Shown here piece by piece: positions 8,360 to 17,002 of a stretch of DNA of 59,569 nt; the first letter of the stretch is position 1; each line of letters opens with the position of its first letter. The stretch comes from Verrucomicrobiota bacterium (GTDB taxonomy: Bacteria; Verrucomicrobiota; Verrucomicrobiia; Limisphaerales; DSYF01). Where the stretch lies: assembly GCA_025457615.1 (NCBI GenBank), contig JALOTZ010000015.1, forward strand, positions 1-59,569, in the 5' to 3' direction. The translations under genes were made by a program, and so were the position numbers. The notes under the pieces are model-generated. The model did no database searches. It saw nothing but the letters and a program-made list of their open reading frames with translations, and was not told where the DNA came from.

Positions 8360-9730
8360 ATGTTGCCTCAAACCCAATCATGGCTTCAGTCGGCCGCAGC
8401 CGCGCCGGATGCGCGGGACGATTATTCGCGTCCAGCGGCGGCGGAGCCGGTGGTGGGCAACTACTTCGTCGCGGCCTATCCACCGTTCTCAGCCTGGACC
8501 GAGGCGCAAGTGCCGGCGTTGCACGATGCGTTGGGGCGGCACCCGACTTCCGTGCCGTTGGGTGTCTATGTCCACCTGCCGTTTTGTCATCACAAGTGTG
8601 ATTACTGCTACTACCTCTCCTACATCGGGCAACCGGCGGCGGTGATCAACCGTTACCTGGACACGGTGATGCGGGAGGCGGCGCTTTACGCGGCGCAACC
8701 GGCGGTGAAGGAGCGACCCGTGGCCTTCGGCTATTTCGGCGGCGGCACGCCGTCGCTTCTGAGCGTGGCCCAACTGAGCCGGCTGATGACCGGCTTGCGC
8801 GCGGCGTTCCGTTGGGACGCGGCGGAAGAAATCACCTTCGAGTGCGCACCGCGCTCCGTGACGCGCGAGCTGCTGGCGGCCCTGCGCGAATCCGGCGTGA
8901 CGCGGGTGAGCATGGGCGTGCAGAGTTTCGACGACGGGTTGCTCGCGTTGAATGGCCGGGTGCATCGCGCGGCGGACGTGCGCCGGGCGTATGTGTTGAT
9001 CGCGGCGGCGGGATTTGCGCAGGTGAACCTCGACTTGATGTGCGGGCTGTTGGGCGAAACCGACGCGCACTGGCACGCGACCCTCCAGCAGGTGCTCGAA
9101 CTGCAACCGGACGCGGTGACGCTTTACCAGACGGAAATCCCGCGCAACACGAGGCTGGCGCGGGAATTCGAGGCGGGAATGCTGCCCACGCCGCCGCCTT
9201 CCTGGGAGGTCAAGCGGGCGCGGCTGGACGCGGGCCGACGGGCGTTTGAGGAGGAGGGTTACACGGCCACCAGTGCTTACAATCTGGTGCGTGATCCGGC
9301 CCGGCAGCCCTTCCGATATCAAGACCTGCTCTGGCGCGGCGCGGACATGCTGGGCCTGGGCGTGGCGTCGTTCGGTTACGTGGGCGGGGTGCATTACCAG
9401 AATCAAACCAAACTCGAAGCTTACGAGGCCGCCTTGGCCGGTGGCGCGTTGCCCCTGCAACGCGCCTTCCCGCTGACACCGGGCGACCAGCTCATCCGCG
9501 AGTTCATTCTCCAACTCAAGCTGGGCCGCGTGGACCTGGCACCGCTGCATGCACGCTTCGGCGTGGATCCGCTGGAGCGCTTCGCCGCGCCCTTAAAGGC
9601 GTTCGCGGACGACGGCTGGCTGACGTGGAATGAGCGCGCCGTGGAACTGACCCGTGCGGGATTGCTGCGCGTGGACCGGCTGCTGCCGGCTTTTTACGAC
9701 GCCCGCTTCCAAACCATCCGTTACTCGTGA
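8360..9730 (+). CDS. HemN-like radical SAM protein (coproporphyrinogen oxidase superfamily)
   Basis: A 456-residue protein with PFCHHKCDYCYY giving radical SAM cysteines C76, C80 and C83. YFGGGTPSLL, SMGVQSFDDGLL and DLMCGLLGET are characteristic of the HemN/HemW superfamily, and a HemN-type C-terminal domain follows. True HemN has a further Cys two residues after the third ligand; here that position is Tyr. This argues against assuming coproporphyrinogen dehydrogenase activity. HemW-like or specialised radical chemistry is possible. It starts 113 nt after the DGC gene and is followed closely by a second radical SAM gene and a flavoprotein, suggesting a three-enzyme pathway. Confidence 0.78.
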   Translation: MLPQTQSWLQSAAAAPDARDDYSRPAAAEPVVGNYFVAAYPPFSAWTEAQVPALHDALGRHPTSVPLGVYVHLPFCHHKCDYCYYLSYIGQPAAVINRYLDTVMREAALYAAQPAVKERPVAFGYFGGGTPSLLSVAQLSRLMTGLRAAFRWDAAEEITFECAPRSVTRELLAALRESGVTRVSMGVQSFDDGLLALNGRVHRAADVRRAYVLIAAAGFAQVNLDLMCGLLGETDAHWHATLQQVLELQPDAVTLYQTEIPRNTRLAREFEAGMLPTPPPSWEVKRARLDAGRRAFEEEGYTATSAYNLVRDPARQPFRYQDLLWRGADMLGLGVASFGYVGGVHYQNQTKLEAYEAALAGGALPLQRAFPLTPGDQLIREFILQLKLGRVDLAPLHARFGVDPLERFAAPLKAFADDGWLTWNERAVELTRAGLLRVDRLLPAFYDARFQTIRYS

Positions 9731-9791
9731 GCCTGCCCGTGACCGCAATTTTATTGTGCAAACCTAATCCACCATGTTTATACAAAACTCC

Positions 9792-11744
9792 ATGAGTAAA
9801 AAAATCCTGCTAACCAGTGTGTGCCGCCCGTTGGGGCCGGAATACGGCGATGCTCCCTCGGTGGGTTATGAACTGCTTTACCGGCAGGTCCTCCGCGCAC
9901 AAGGCATCTTCAGTCCGCGCACGGTCAACATCCACTTTGGGCTGGAATACATCGCCGAAAATCTCGACGCCCCCACCGTGGTGTTGCAATACCCCTCGAA
10001 GCGCGAACTGATCCAGGAACTCAAAAAGGGCTACGATTACGTGGGCGTCTCCTTCCTGATGGCGGTGATGCACAAGATGAAGGAAACCGTTGCGCTCATC
10101 CGCCAGTATTCACCGCACAGCAAGATTGTTTTGGGCGGTTACGGCACGGTGCTCAAGGATGAAGTGCTCAAACCCTACGGGGATTACATCTGCCGCGAGG
10201 AGGGCGTGGCGTTCTTTCGCCGGTTGCTGGGCGAACCCCCTATTCCGATGCCCTACAAACACCCGCTGATCGTGAGCTGGCTGAAGGTGTTTGGCATCAA
10301 AGTCTCCGGGACAGGGAAAATCTTCGCCGGGCTTGGCTGTCCGAATGGCTGCGACTTCTGTTGCACGTCCCATTTCTTTTCGCGCAAACACATCAAGCTG
10401 CTGCCCGAAGGCAAAGACATTTACGCCGTGGCGGAACGTTATCTCGATCTTGATCCCCGGCTGGTGTTCTTGATTCTGGACGAGGATTTCCTGCTCAACA
10501 AAAAACGGGCGATGGAATTTCGCGATTGCGTGATGAAGGGCGGGAAGAAGCTCTCGATCTTTGCCTTTTCCAGCATCAAGGCCATCAGCCAATATACCGT
10601 GGAGGAAATACTGGAGATGGGCATTGACGGCTTCTGGATCGGCTACGAGGGAACGCGCTCCAATTACGCCAAGCAACAGGGCCGGCCCGCCAACGAGATC
10701 CTCAAGGAGTTTCGCGACCATGGCATCACCGTGCTGGCCTCCATGATTGTCGGTTTTGATTATCAAACTCCGGAAGTCGTGGCGCAGGAACTGGACGGCC
10801 TGATGAAAGCGAAACCGGCTCTGGCGCAGTTCCTGATTTACGGACCCGTGCCTGGCACGCCGTTCCACGAGCGAGTCATCAAAGAGAATCTGTTGCACGA
10901 CATCTACACGACCGACAAGGACCTGTTCTATCGGCGGGCGGATGGGTTTTGCACGATGATGAAACATCCGACGCTCTCGCCGGAGCAAATTGAAGACATC
11001 CAGCGCTGGTGTTTCGAGCAGGATTTTCACCGGCTCGGGCCGAGCATCTATCGGGTGCTGGAAGCCCGGCTGCTGGGTTATCAAAAGCTCAAGCATTCCT
11101 CCAATCCCATTCTCCGCCAAAAGGCGGAATACTACGCCGCCGAACTGCGCACCGCGTATCCGGTGTTTCTCGCCGGGCGATTGCTCGGACCGAACACCTA
11201 CGTGCGCCGTTGGATCGATGACTTGGAGCGGCGCATCCATGCCGAATTGGGCCAGCCCACGCTGCGCGAGCGTGGCACTTCCGTGCTTGCGGTGGGGGCC
11301 GCATTGTGGACGGCGCTGACCCTCAAGATGAATTGGTTTCAGCACCCCAAATTGATCCGCACCACGTATCGCCTGCCCGGGGAGCGTGGAGGCGGCTTCG
11401 CCAGATGGGAGGAATTTCAGCGCAAGGTGACTTCGCCGGAGTTCTCCATCCAGGTCGAGTTGCAACATGCCAAGCAACAAGTCTGGATGCGGTTGGAAGG
11501 TGTCCTTTCAACCTTGGAGGCCGAGGGGCTGGGCGAACGGATTAGCGAGTCCCTGGCCCGCAGCCGCAGCCGCCTGATTCTGGATTTGAACAAACTACAC
11601 TGGGACAAGACCCAGGATCTGCGTCCGCTCCGGGAAAAACTGGCGGCCCATCGCTCGCGCATCCGGCTCGTGCTGCCCAAGCTCGCCGCGCCCCATCCTG
11701 AGTTGCTGCTGCTCGCCAGCCTGTTCCAACATTACCACCATTGA
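9792..11744 (+). CDS. Cobalamin-type (B12-binding-like) radical SAM protein
   Basis: A 650-residue protein. Residues about 1-140 form a Rossmann-like domain of the B12-binding radical SAM class (YDYVGVSFLMAVMHKM, KIVLGGYGTV). CPNGCDFCC gives the cluster cysteines C183, C187 and C190. The usual DxHxxG cobalamin-ligand motif is not evident, so B12 may bind base-off without it or not at all. The C-terminal 200 residues are extra and unassigned. The ATG at 9792 (MSKKILL) is preferred over the ATG at 9774 because of family N-termini. Relatives do methylations or C-C bond chemistry on lipids and natural products. It lies between the HemN-like and halogenase-like genes. Confidence 0.78.
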   Translation: MSKKILLTSVCRPLGPEYGDAPSVGYELLYRQVLRAQGIFSPRTVNIHFGLEYIAENLDAPTVVLQYPSKRELIQELKKGYDYVGVSFLMAVMHKMKETVALIRQYSPHSKIVLGGYGTVLKDEVLKPYGDYICREEGVAFFRRLLGEPPIPMPYKHPLIVSWLKVFGIKVSGTGKIFAGLGCPNGCDFCCTSHFFSRKHIKLLPEGKDIYAVAERYLDLDPRLVFLILDEDFLLNKKRAMEFRDCVMKGGKKLSIFAFSSIKAISQYTVEEILEMGIDGFWIGYEGTRSNYAKQQGRPANEILKEFRDHGITVLASMIVGFDYQTPEVVAQELDGLMKAKPALAQFLIYGPVPGTPFHERVIKENLLHDIYTTDKDLFYRRADGFCTMMKHPTLSPEQIEDIQRWCFEQDFHRLGPSIYRVLEARLLGYQKLKHSSNPILRQKAEYYAAELRTAYPVFLAGRLLGPNTYVRRWIDDLERRIHAELGQPTLRERGTSVLAVGAALWTALTLKMNWFQHPKLIRTTYRLPGERGGGFARWEEFQRKVTSPEFSIQVELQHAKQQVWMRLEGVLSTLEAEGLGERISESLARSRSRLILDLNKLHWDKTQDLRPLREKLAAHRSRIRLVLPKLAAPHPELLLLASLFQHYHH

Positions 11745-11790
11745 CCGGTCGGCTGGTCACGACTCCACCACGAAACGCAACTAAATCCTT

Positions 11791-13089
11791 ATGAGCAAGC
11801 CATCAATTCCTCCTCCTTCAAACCAATACGACGTCGCCGTCATCGGCGGTGGTCCCGGCGGCGCGGCGCTCGCGACCTTTCTCGCCCGCCGCGGACGCCG
11901 CTGTGTGGTCTGCGAGCAGTCCGCGTTTCCCCGCTACCACATCGGCGAATCCCTCGTGCCGCACACTTACGGCATCCTCGACCGGCTGGGGTTTCTGCCG
12001 AAGTTGAAAGCCTCGCCCTTTCCGGAGAAATACAGCGTCCGGTTCGTCCCGCCCGACGGCAAGGAAGCCACTCCATTTTATTTTTCCGAGACGATTCCGG
12101 GTGACGGCGCGCGCACCTGGCAGGTCGAGCGGTCGCTCTTTGATCGCATGCTGCTGGATCACGCCCGCGAGGCGGGGGTGGAAGTGCGCGAGGGCGTGGC
12201 GGTGGACCAGGTGCGGTTCGACGGGCCGCGCGCCACGGGGATGGTCGTGAGCAACGGCACGGGCACGCAGAACATTGCCGCGAAAGTGGTGGTGGACGCC
12301 TCGGGCCGCGCGACGGTGATTGGCCGGCAGTTAAAACTCAAGGGCAACGTGCCGGGGCTGAAAAAAGCCTCCTTGTGGGGGTATTACCGCAGTGGAGAGC
12401 GTCTCCCGGGCATTGATGCCGGCGAGACCACCATGTTCCTCATCCCGGGCGGCGGCTGGTTTTGGTATATCCCGCTGCCCGAGGACATCGTGAGCGTGGG
12501 CATCGTGGCGGACCCGGAATATCTCTTCGGCACCGGCGGCACAGCGGAGTCCATCTTCGAGCGGGAAGTGGCGCGGTGCGGGTCGTTGAGCGAGCGGTTG
12601 ACCGTTGCGCAACGCGTTGGCCCGGTGCGCGGCCTCCGCCAACTGGCCTATCTCAACCGCCAGACCTGCGGCGACGGGTGGGTGATGATCGGTGACGCCC
12701 GCGCGTTTCTCGATCCGATTTATTCCTCCGGTCTGTTTCTCGCGCTCGGTTCGGCGGAACTGGCGGCCAACTGCATTGAGGACGCGCTGGCGGCCAATGA
12801 CGTTTCTGCCGCACGCCTGGGCGCGTTCGAGCCGGCGTTGTGGGACGGGGTGGATTCCGTGCGCCGGCTGATCCACGCGTTCTATGATCCGAACTTCAGC
12901 TTCCGCACCTTCACCGAGCGCTACCCGGAGCATCGGCGCAGTCTGATTGACTGTCTCGTGGGGGATGTGGTGAAGGACATGTCCGCGTTCAAAGCCGCGC
13001 TGGCCAGCCTGACTCCGCCGCCGCCGCCGTTGACCGGCTCCGTTCCCTTTGCCGGTTCTGCTGGTCCGGCCGATGAAGAGTTGAAATGA
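11791..13089 (+). CDS. FAD-dependent oxidoreductase, flavin halogenase-like
   Basis: A 432-residue flavoprotein. VIGGGPGGAALATFLARRG near residue 17 is the FAD-binding Rossmann motif. YHIGESLVPHTYGILDRLG matches the segment after the dinucleotide fold in flavin halogenases and geranylgeranyl-reductase relatives. GWFWYIPL resembles the WxWxIP signature of halogenases. GDARAFLDPIYSSGLFLAL is the second FAD contact. The catalytic Lys of tryptophan halogenases is not clearly identifiable, so reduction or hydroxylation is equally possible. It is third in the putative pathway after two radical SAM enzymes. A stem-loop follows 14 nt after its stop. Confidence 0.78.
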   Translation: MSKPSIPPPSNQYDVAVIGGGPGGAALATFLARRGRRCVVCEQSAFPRYHIGESLVPHTYGILDRLGFLPKLKASPFPEKYSVRFVPPDGKEATPFYFSETIPGDGARTWQVERSLFDRMLLDHAREAGVEVREGVAVDQVRFDGPRATGMVVSNGTGTQNIAAKVVVDASGRATVIGRQLKLKGNVPGLKKASLWGYYRSGERLPGIDAGETTMFLIPGGGWFWYIPLPEDIVSVGIVADPEYLFGTGGTAESIFEREVARCGSLSERLTVAQRVGPVRGLRQLAYLNRQTCGDGWVMIGDARAFLDPIYSSGLFLALGSAELAANCIEDALAANDVSAARLGAFEPALWDGVDSVRRLIHAFYDPNFSFRTFTERYPEHRRSLIDCLVGDVVKDMSAFKAALASLTPPPPPLTGSVPFAGSAGPADEELK

Positions 13090-13102
13090 GGTTGGCTGCC
13101 GT

Positions 13103-13130
13103 GAGGCCGGTCTGCTGACCGCCCGGCCTC
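13103..13130 (+). terminator. Stem-loop after the flavoprotein gene
   Basis: GAGGCCGG (13103-13110) and CCGGCCTC (13123-13130) pair perfectly over 8 bp with a 12-nt loop, starting 14 nt after the stop at 13089. There is no U-tract, so it may be a weak or Rho-assisted terminator. Confidence 0.5.
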
Positions 13131-13237
13131 GCTGGCTCGCCCCACCGGGGCGCATGGTTTTCAGCCGTCCCAACAGATTCGGCGGCTGAAATCGAGGGGT
13201 TGGCAGGCGGGAGTTGGAGGTGAAAACTCACAAATCT

Positions 13238-13279
13238 TTGACTTGGGTCAAATCCCGAACCATTCGGCCGGATTAAAAA
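13238..13279 (+). promoter_or_regulatory. FNR/DNR-type box upstream of the secreted-protein cluster
   Basis: TTGACTTGGGTCAA at 13238-13251 is a perfect TTGAC-N4-GTCAA palindrome. TAAAAA at 13274-13279 follows after 22 nt, an acceptable -10 though it lacks the final T. The predicted start near 13286 leaves a leader of about 220 nt before the ATG at 13508. Confidence 0.6.
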
Positions 13280-13285
13280 AGGCAT

Positions 13286-13507
13286 AAGCATACCTCGCCT
13301 ACGGATCGCCTGCCCGGCGCAACTGTGGTTGCGCGCGGGGGAGCGTTTTGCAAGGCACAGTGCCTGTCGGATCATTCGTTCATCGTCCGACGGCGCGGCG
13401 TGTGATGCATGGATTGCGGATGGCTGGGCGGGTTCCGCGCATGGGTTAGGGCGTGGCTACTCTTCCATTTCCGGTCTGCCAATCCGGCAGCATTGGAAGA
13501 AACAGTC
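13286..13507 (+). other. Long 5' leader with three inverted repeats
   Basis: The only gene-free stretch over 300 bp in this region (13090-13507) holds the terminator, the box and this leader. Inverted repeats are GCGCAAC/GTTGCGC (13317-13323 with 13328-13334, tetraloop TGTG), GGCA/TGCC (13354-13357 with 13361-13364) and GTCGGA/TCCGAC about 20 nt further on. GGAAG lies shortly before the ATG at 13508 and may be the ribosome-binding site. No riboswitch class was recognised. Confidence 0.4.
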
Positions 13508-16500
13508 ATGAAGACGCCAAGCTTCCGGACGGACCGCGTCCCGCGCCGCATTCACCAAGTGGCCGCCGTCGGCTGCGTCCGCATCCTCCTGATCTTCAGC
13601 GGGACGTTTCTAACTTGTCTGCTCGCGCTGCGTCCCGCGCACGCGACGACCAAGACTTGGGACGGCAGCAGCAGCGGCAACTGGGCCACGGGCGCCAACT
13701 GGTCTGACGGCACCGCCCCGGCCAATGGTGACGACCTGGTTTTTCCGTCGGGCGCGGCGCGGCTGGTGACCACTAACAATTTCAGCCCCAACCGCAACTT
13801 CGCCAGCGTGACGCTGCTTGCTTCGGGCTACGTGCTGCGCGGCAATCCCATCGTGGCCAGCAACCTCGTCGCCTGCGGCCAGGCAAGCGGCACCGTGACG
13901 GTTGACGCGGCGCTCGGCATGGTCTTCAAGCCCGTCATCACGGTTTCCAACGCGGCGGCGACCCTACGCCTGCGCGGCACCAACGTCAGCCTGCTGGGCA
14001 CCCTCACCGTCCGGGGCAACGGCGTCACCGAGATTGCCAGTCCCATCGCCGGCTCCGGCGGCCTGGTCAAGAGCGGCACCAACGTGCTGCTCCTGCACGG
14101 CATCGACGCCAACACCTACAGGGGCATCACCACGGTCAACGAAGGCATCCTGCGCTTGAGCAAAACCAACGTCACCGCCATCCCGGGCAACCTGACCATC
14201 GGTGACGGCGTGGGCGGCGTGGAGGCCGACGTGGTCGAACTGTTGCGGGCCAACCAGATTGCCGATGCCGCGAGCGTCCGGGTGAACAAGTCCGGCCTGC
14301 TCCAGCGGAACAACGGGGCGGCGGAATCAATCGGGACGCTGGAACTGGCCGGTGGACGTCTCGATGCCGTGGGCGGCGCCCCGCTGACGCTGCTCAGCAA
14401 CGTCACAAGCCTCGCCTCCGACACCACCGCCTGGATAGATGGAGTGATTGAACTCGCCGCCACCCGCACGTTCACGGTGGCGGACGGCACCGCCAATCCA
14501 GACGTGGTCGTGAGTTACCACATTGACGGCGGCGCGGGCATCGGTTTGGTCAAGGATGGCCCCGGGACAATGCAGATCAGTTCGCAATACAACTCCAGCG
14601 GCCCGATGACCGTGAGGGCGGGGACGCTGGAATGGAGCGGCAACGCGCCCGAGGGCGATGTCGTGGTGAGCAACAACGCCGTGCTGCGGATGACGGGGAC
14701 GGGCAATTTCTTTGACTGGAACCTGACGCTGAACGGCAACGGCGACGGCAACGGGGCGCTGCAGTTCACGAACGGCGTGCGCAAGTGGGCCGGGCGGGTG
14801 ACGCTGGCCAGCGACGCGGCAATCGGTGTTTGGGGTTCAAGCAGCACCTTTATCGTGGGGGACTTCGAAGGGCGTGTCGCTGGCCCGGGCAATTTGACCA
14901 AACTGGGCGATGGAATCCTCCGGTTCGCCAACACGTCCCTGAACAACAACTATTCGGGCAGCACCTTCGTCAACGCGGGCACCCTGGAACTCACCAATGC
15001 GCCAGGGCTTACAGCCATTCCGGGCAATCTCGTGGTCGGTGATGGTGCCGGCAGTGAGGACGACGATGTGGTCCGCCTGCTGGCTGGCGGGCAGCTTTCG
15101 TCTTCCACGGCGGTGACGGTCAACGACTCGGGATGGTTTGACTGCACACCCATCCCGAACGGCCAGTTTCCAACCGTCAGCAGCCTGACTCTCAACAATG
15201 GCGCTCACGCCACCGTGCCCTCCAGTTCGGAACTTCACGTGTCCGGCACGATCACCGCCACTGGCGAGTATCAATCACGGATTGACGGCGGCGGGTATCT
15301 GGTCCTTGACGCCGCCAACGCCCTCATCAACGTGACCGGCAGCGGCGAGGAGGTCAATCTCCGCATCAGCCCGCCCACGATCGCCGCCGGCAGCGTCACC
15401 AAGACCGGACCGGGACGACTGCTATTGGGGCCGGGCTACCTGGCCACCTCGTCGCTGCGGGTTGCCGCCGGCACGGTCCAACCTGCTTCGACCACGGCCT
15501 TGGGCCATTTCGTTGCCAACCCCACCGTGACCGTCTCCAACGGCGCCACCTTGTATCTCACAGGCGGTTCGCCTTACCCGCAAACGCTCATTCTTCACGG
15601 GCATGGCGTCGGCGGCACGAACGGTGCCCTACGCGTCAGCGGTGCCAACAGCAACAAGGTCTGGGCCGGCGCGGTCACGCTGGCCACCGACAGCACCATC
15701 CACGTCACCGGCAGCAGTTGGGTCTCCGCCACCGTGCTCACCCTCACGAACACCATCAGCGGCGCGGGCCGGTTCATCAAGGAGGGCAGTGGCCGGCTCG
15801 AGTTTGCGGGCAGCGCCGCCAACACCTATTCCGGCGGCACGTGGGTCCGGGACGGCTACTTCGACCTCATGAAACCCGCCGGCGTTGCCGCCATTCCCGG
15901 CAACGTCGTCATCGGCGACGGCCAGCCCGGCAAGTCGCCCACCCTGCATCTCGCGGATTCCCATCAAATTGCCAACGGCTTCGACGTCACCATGACCAAC
16001 GGCATGTTCGAACCCAATGCGAATTCGGAGAGCATCGGCACGTTGAACGGGCGCGGCGCGGTGGATGTGAGTGCGGGCGGCTTCCTGACCGTCAGTCCGG
16101 GATCGGGCGTCACATGTGTCTTTGACGGCGGCATCGGCAACGCCGGCAGTGTCGTGAAGGGCGGCAACGGCACGTTGATTCTCGGCGGCACGAACACCCA
16201 CACCGGCGCGACCACAATCAACGCCGGCACGTTGCAGGTGGACGGCGAGATCCGCAGCAGCCCGCTCACTCTCAACGGCGGACGGTTGCAGGGGTCCGGC
16301 AAGGTCGCGAATGTGTCCCCGAACAGCGTCGGCTGCCTGGTCACGCCCGGCACCAGTCCCGGCATTCTCACGTGCAGCAATTTCAACGCGTCGGGCACCG
16401 GCAGCGGGCTGCTGTTAATCGAAATGGCGGGCACGACGCCGGGCGCGGGCTATGACCAGTTGGATGTGCGCGGCACGGTGAACCTCAACGGCATCGTGCT

Positions 16501-16912
16501 GGCCGGCGCGCTGACCTTCCCGTCCACCCTGAGCAACCAGTTCGTCCTCATCAAGAACGACGGCGCGGACGCGGTGGTGGGCACGTTCACCGGCTGGCCG
16601 CAGAACAGCGTCCTGACCTTCAACGGCGAACAATTTCGCCTCAGCTACACCGGCGGCGACGGCAACGACGTGGTGCTGACGCAAATCAGCGGGGTCTTCC
16701 GGCCCGTGCTGGCGATTGAGCGGATTCCGCCCGCGTCCGTGCGGTTGCTCTGGGCGACCAACAACGCCGCCGGCTTCGGTCTGCAATCCAACACGAATCT
16801 GAACACCACCAACTGGACCGCCGTGTCGCCGCCGCCGTCCCTTGTCGGCACAAACAACGTCGTGACCAACACCGCCACCGGTCAGCGCCTTTATCGCCTG
16901 TTCAAGCCTTGA
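13508..16912 (+). CDS. Secreted autotransporter-associated beta-strand (PATR) repeat protein
   Basis: A 1134-residue exported protein. A basic N-terminus and hydrophobic core ending in RPAHA precede TTKTWDGSSSGNW, the usual opening of PATR proteins. At least four PATR units are readable, each with the G-x-L-x-K-x-G-x-G-x-L-x-L core followed by Y-x-G-x-T-x-V-x-G-x-L: near residues 180, 460, 750 and 880. These build a right-handed beta-helix. There is no C-terminal autotransporter barrel. Instead the last 70 residues form an Ig-like module ending in LYRLFKP, as in many Verrucomicrobiota exported proteins. The ATG at 13508, preceded by GGAAG, is preferred over the upstream in-frame codon at 13409. 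A role in the cell surface or matrix is inferred. Confidence 0.8.
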   Translation: MKTPSFRTDRVPRRIHQVAAVGCVRILLIFSGTFLTCLLALRPAHATTKTWDGSSSGNWATGANWSDGTAPANGDDLVFPSGAARLVTTNNFSPNRNFASVTLLASGYVLRGNPIVASNLVACGQASGTVTVDAALGMVFKPVITVSNAAATLRLRGTNVSLLGTLTVRGNGVTEIASPIAGSGGLVKSGTNVLLLHGIDANTYRGITTVNEGILRLSKTNVTAIPGNLTIGDGVGGVEADVVELLRANQIADAASVRVNKSGLLQRNNGAAESIGTLELAGGRLDAVGGAPLTLLSNVTSLASDTTAWIDGVIELAATRTFTVADGTANPDVVVSYHIDGGAGIGLVKDGPGTMQISSQYNSSGPMTVRAGTLEWSGNAPEGDVVVSNNAVLRMTGTGNFFDWNLTLNGNGDGNGALQFTNGVRKWAGRVTLASDAAIGVWGSSSTFIVGDFEGRVAGPGNLTKLGDGILRFANTSLNNNYSGSTFVNAGTLELTNAPGLTAIPGNLVVGDGAGSEDDDVVRLLAGGQLSSSTAVTVNDSGWFDCTPIPNGQFPTVSSLTLNNGAHATVPSSSELHVSGTITATGEYQSRIDGGGYLVLDAANALINVTGSGEEVNLRISPPTIAAGSVTKTGPGRLLLGPGYLATSSLRVAAGTVQPASTTALGHFVANPTVTVSNGATLYLTGGSPYPQTLILHGHGVGGTNGALRVSGANSNKVWAGAVTLATDSTIHVTGSSWVSATVLTLTNTISGAGRFIKEGSGRLEFAGSAANTYSGGTWVRDGYFDLMKPAGVAAIPGNVVIGDGQPGKSPTLHLADSHQIANGFDVTMTNGMFEPNANSESIGTLNGRGAVDVSAGGFLTVSPGSGVTCVFDGGIGNAGSVVKGGNGTLILGGTNTHTGATTINAGTLQVDGEIRSSPLTLNGGRLQGSGKVANVSPNSVGCLVTPGTSPGILTCSNFNASGTGSGLLLIEMAGTTPGAGYDQLDVRGTVNLNGIVLAGALTFPSTLSNQFVLIKNDGADAVVGTFTGWPQNSVLTFNGEQFRLSYTGGDGNDVVLTQISGVFRPVLAIERIPPASVRLLWATNNAAGFGLQSNTNLNTTNWTAVSPPPSLVGTNNVVTNTATGQRLYRLFKP

Positions 16913-17002
16913 ACCCCCACTTCAACCCTCCATGAAGCCACGAACGCAAGGCGGAATCCCAGACAAGAACAACCAGCAACAGTGGTGACGATGGAGACTC
17001 CT

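Noticed and set aside
8489..9550. A 353-codon minus-strand frame
   Set aside because: It lies opposite the HemN-like gene, is full of Arg/His/Gln, and has no motifs; it is a shadow.
10110..11480. A 456-codon minus-strand frame
   Set aside because: It is a shadow of the cobalamin-type radical SAM gene, whose CxxxCxxC motif and family segments are clear.
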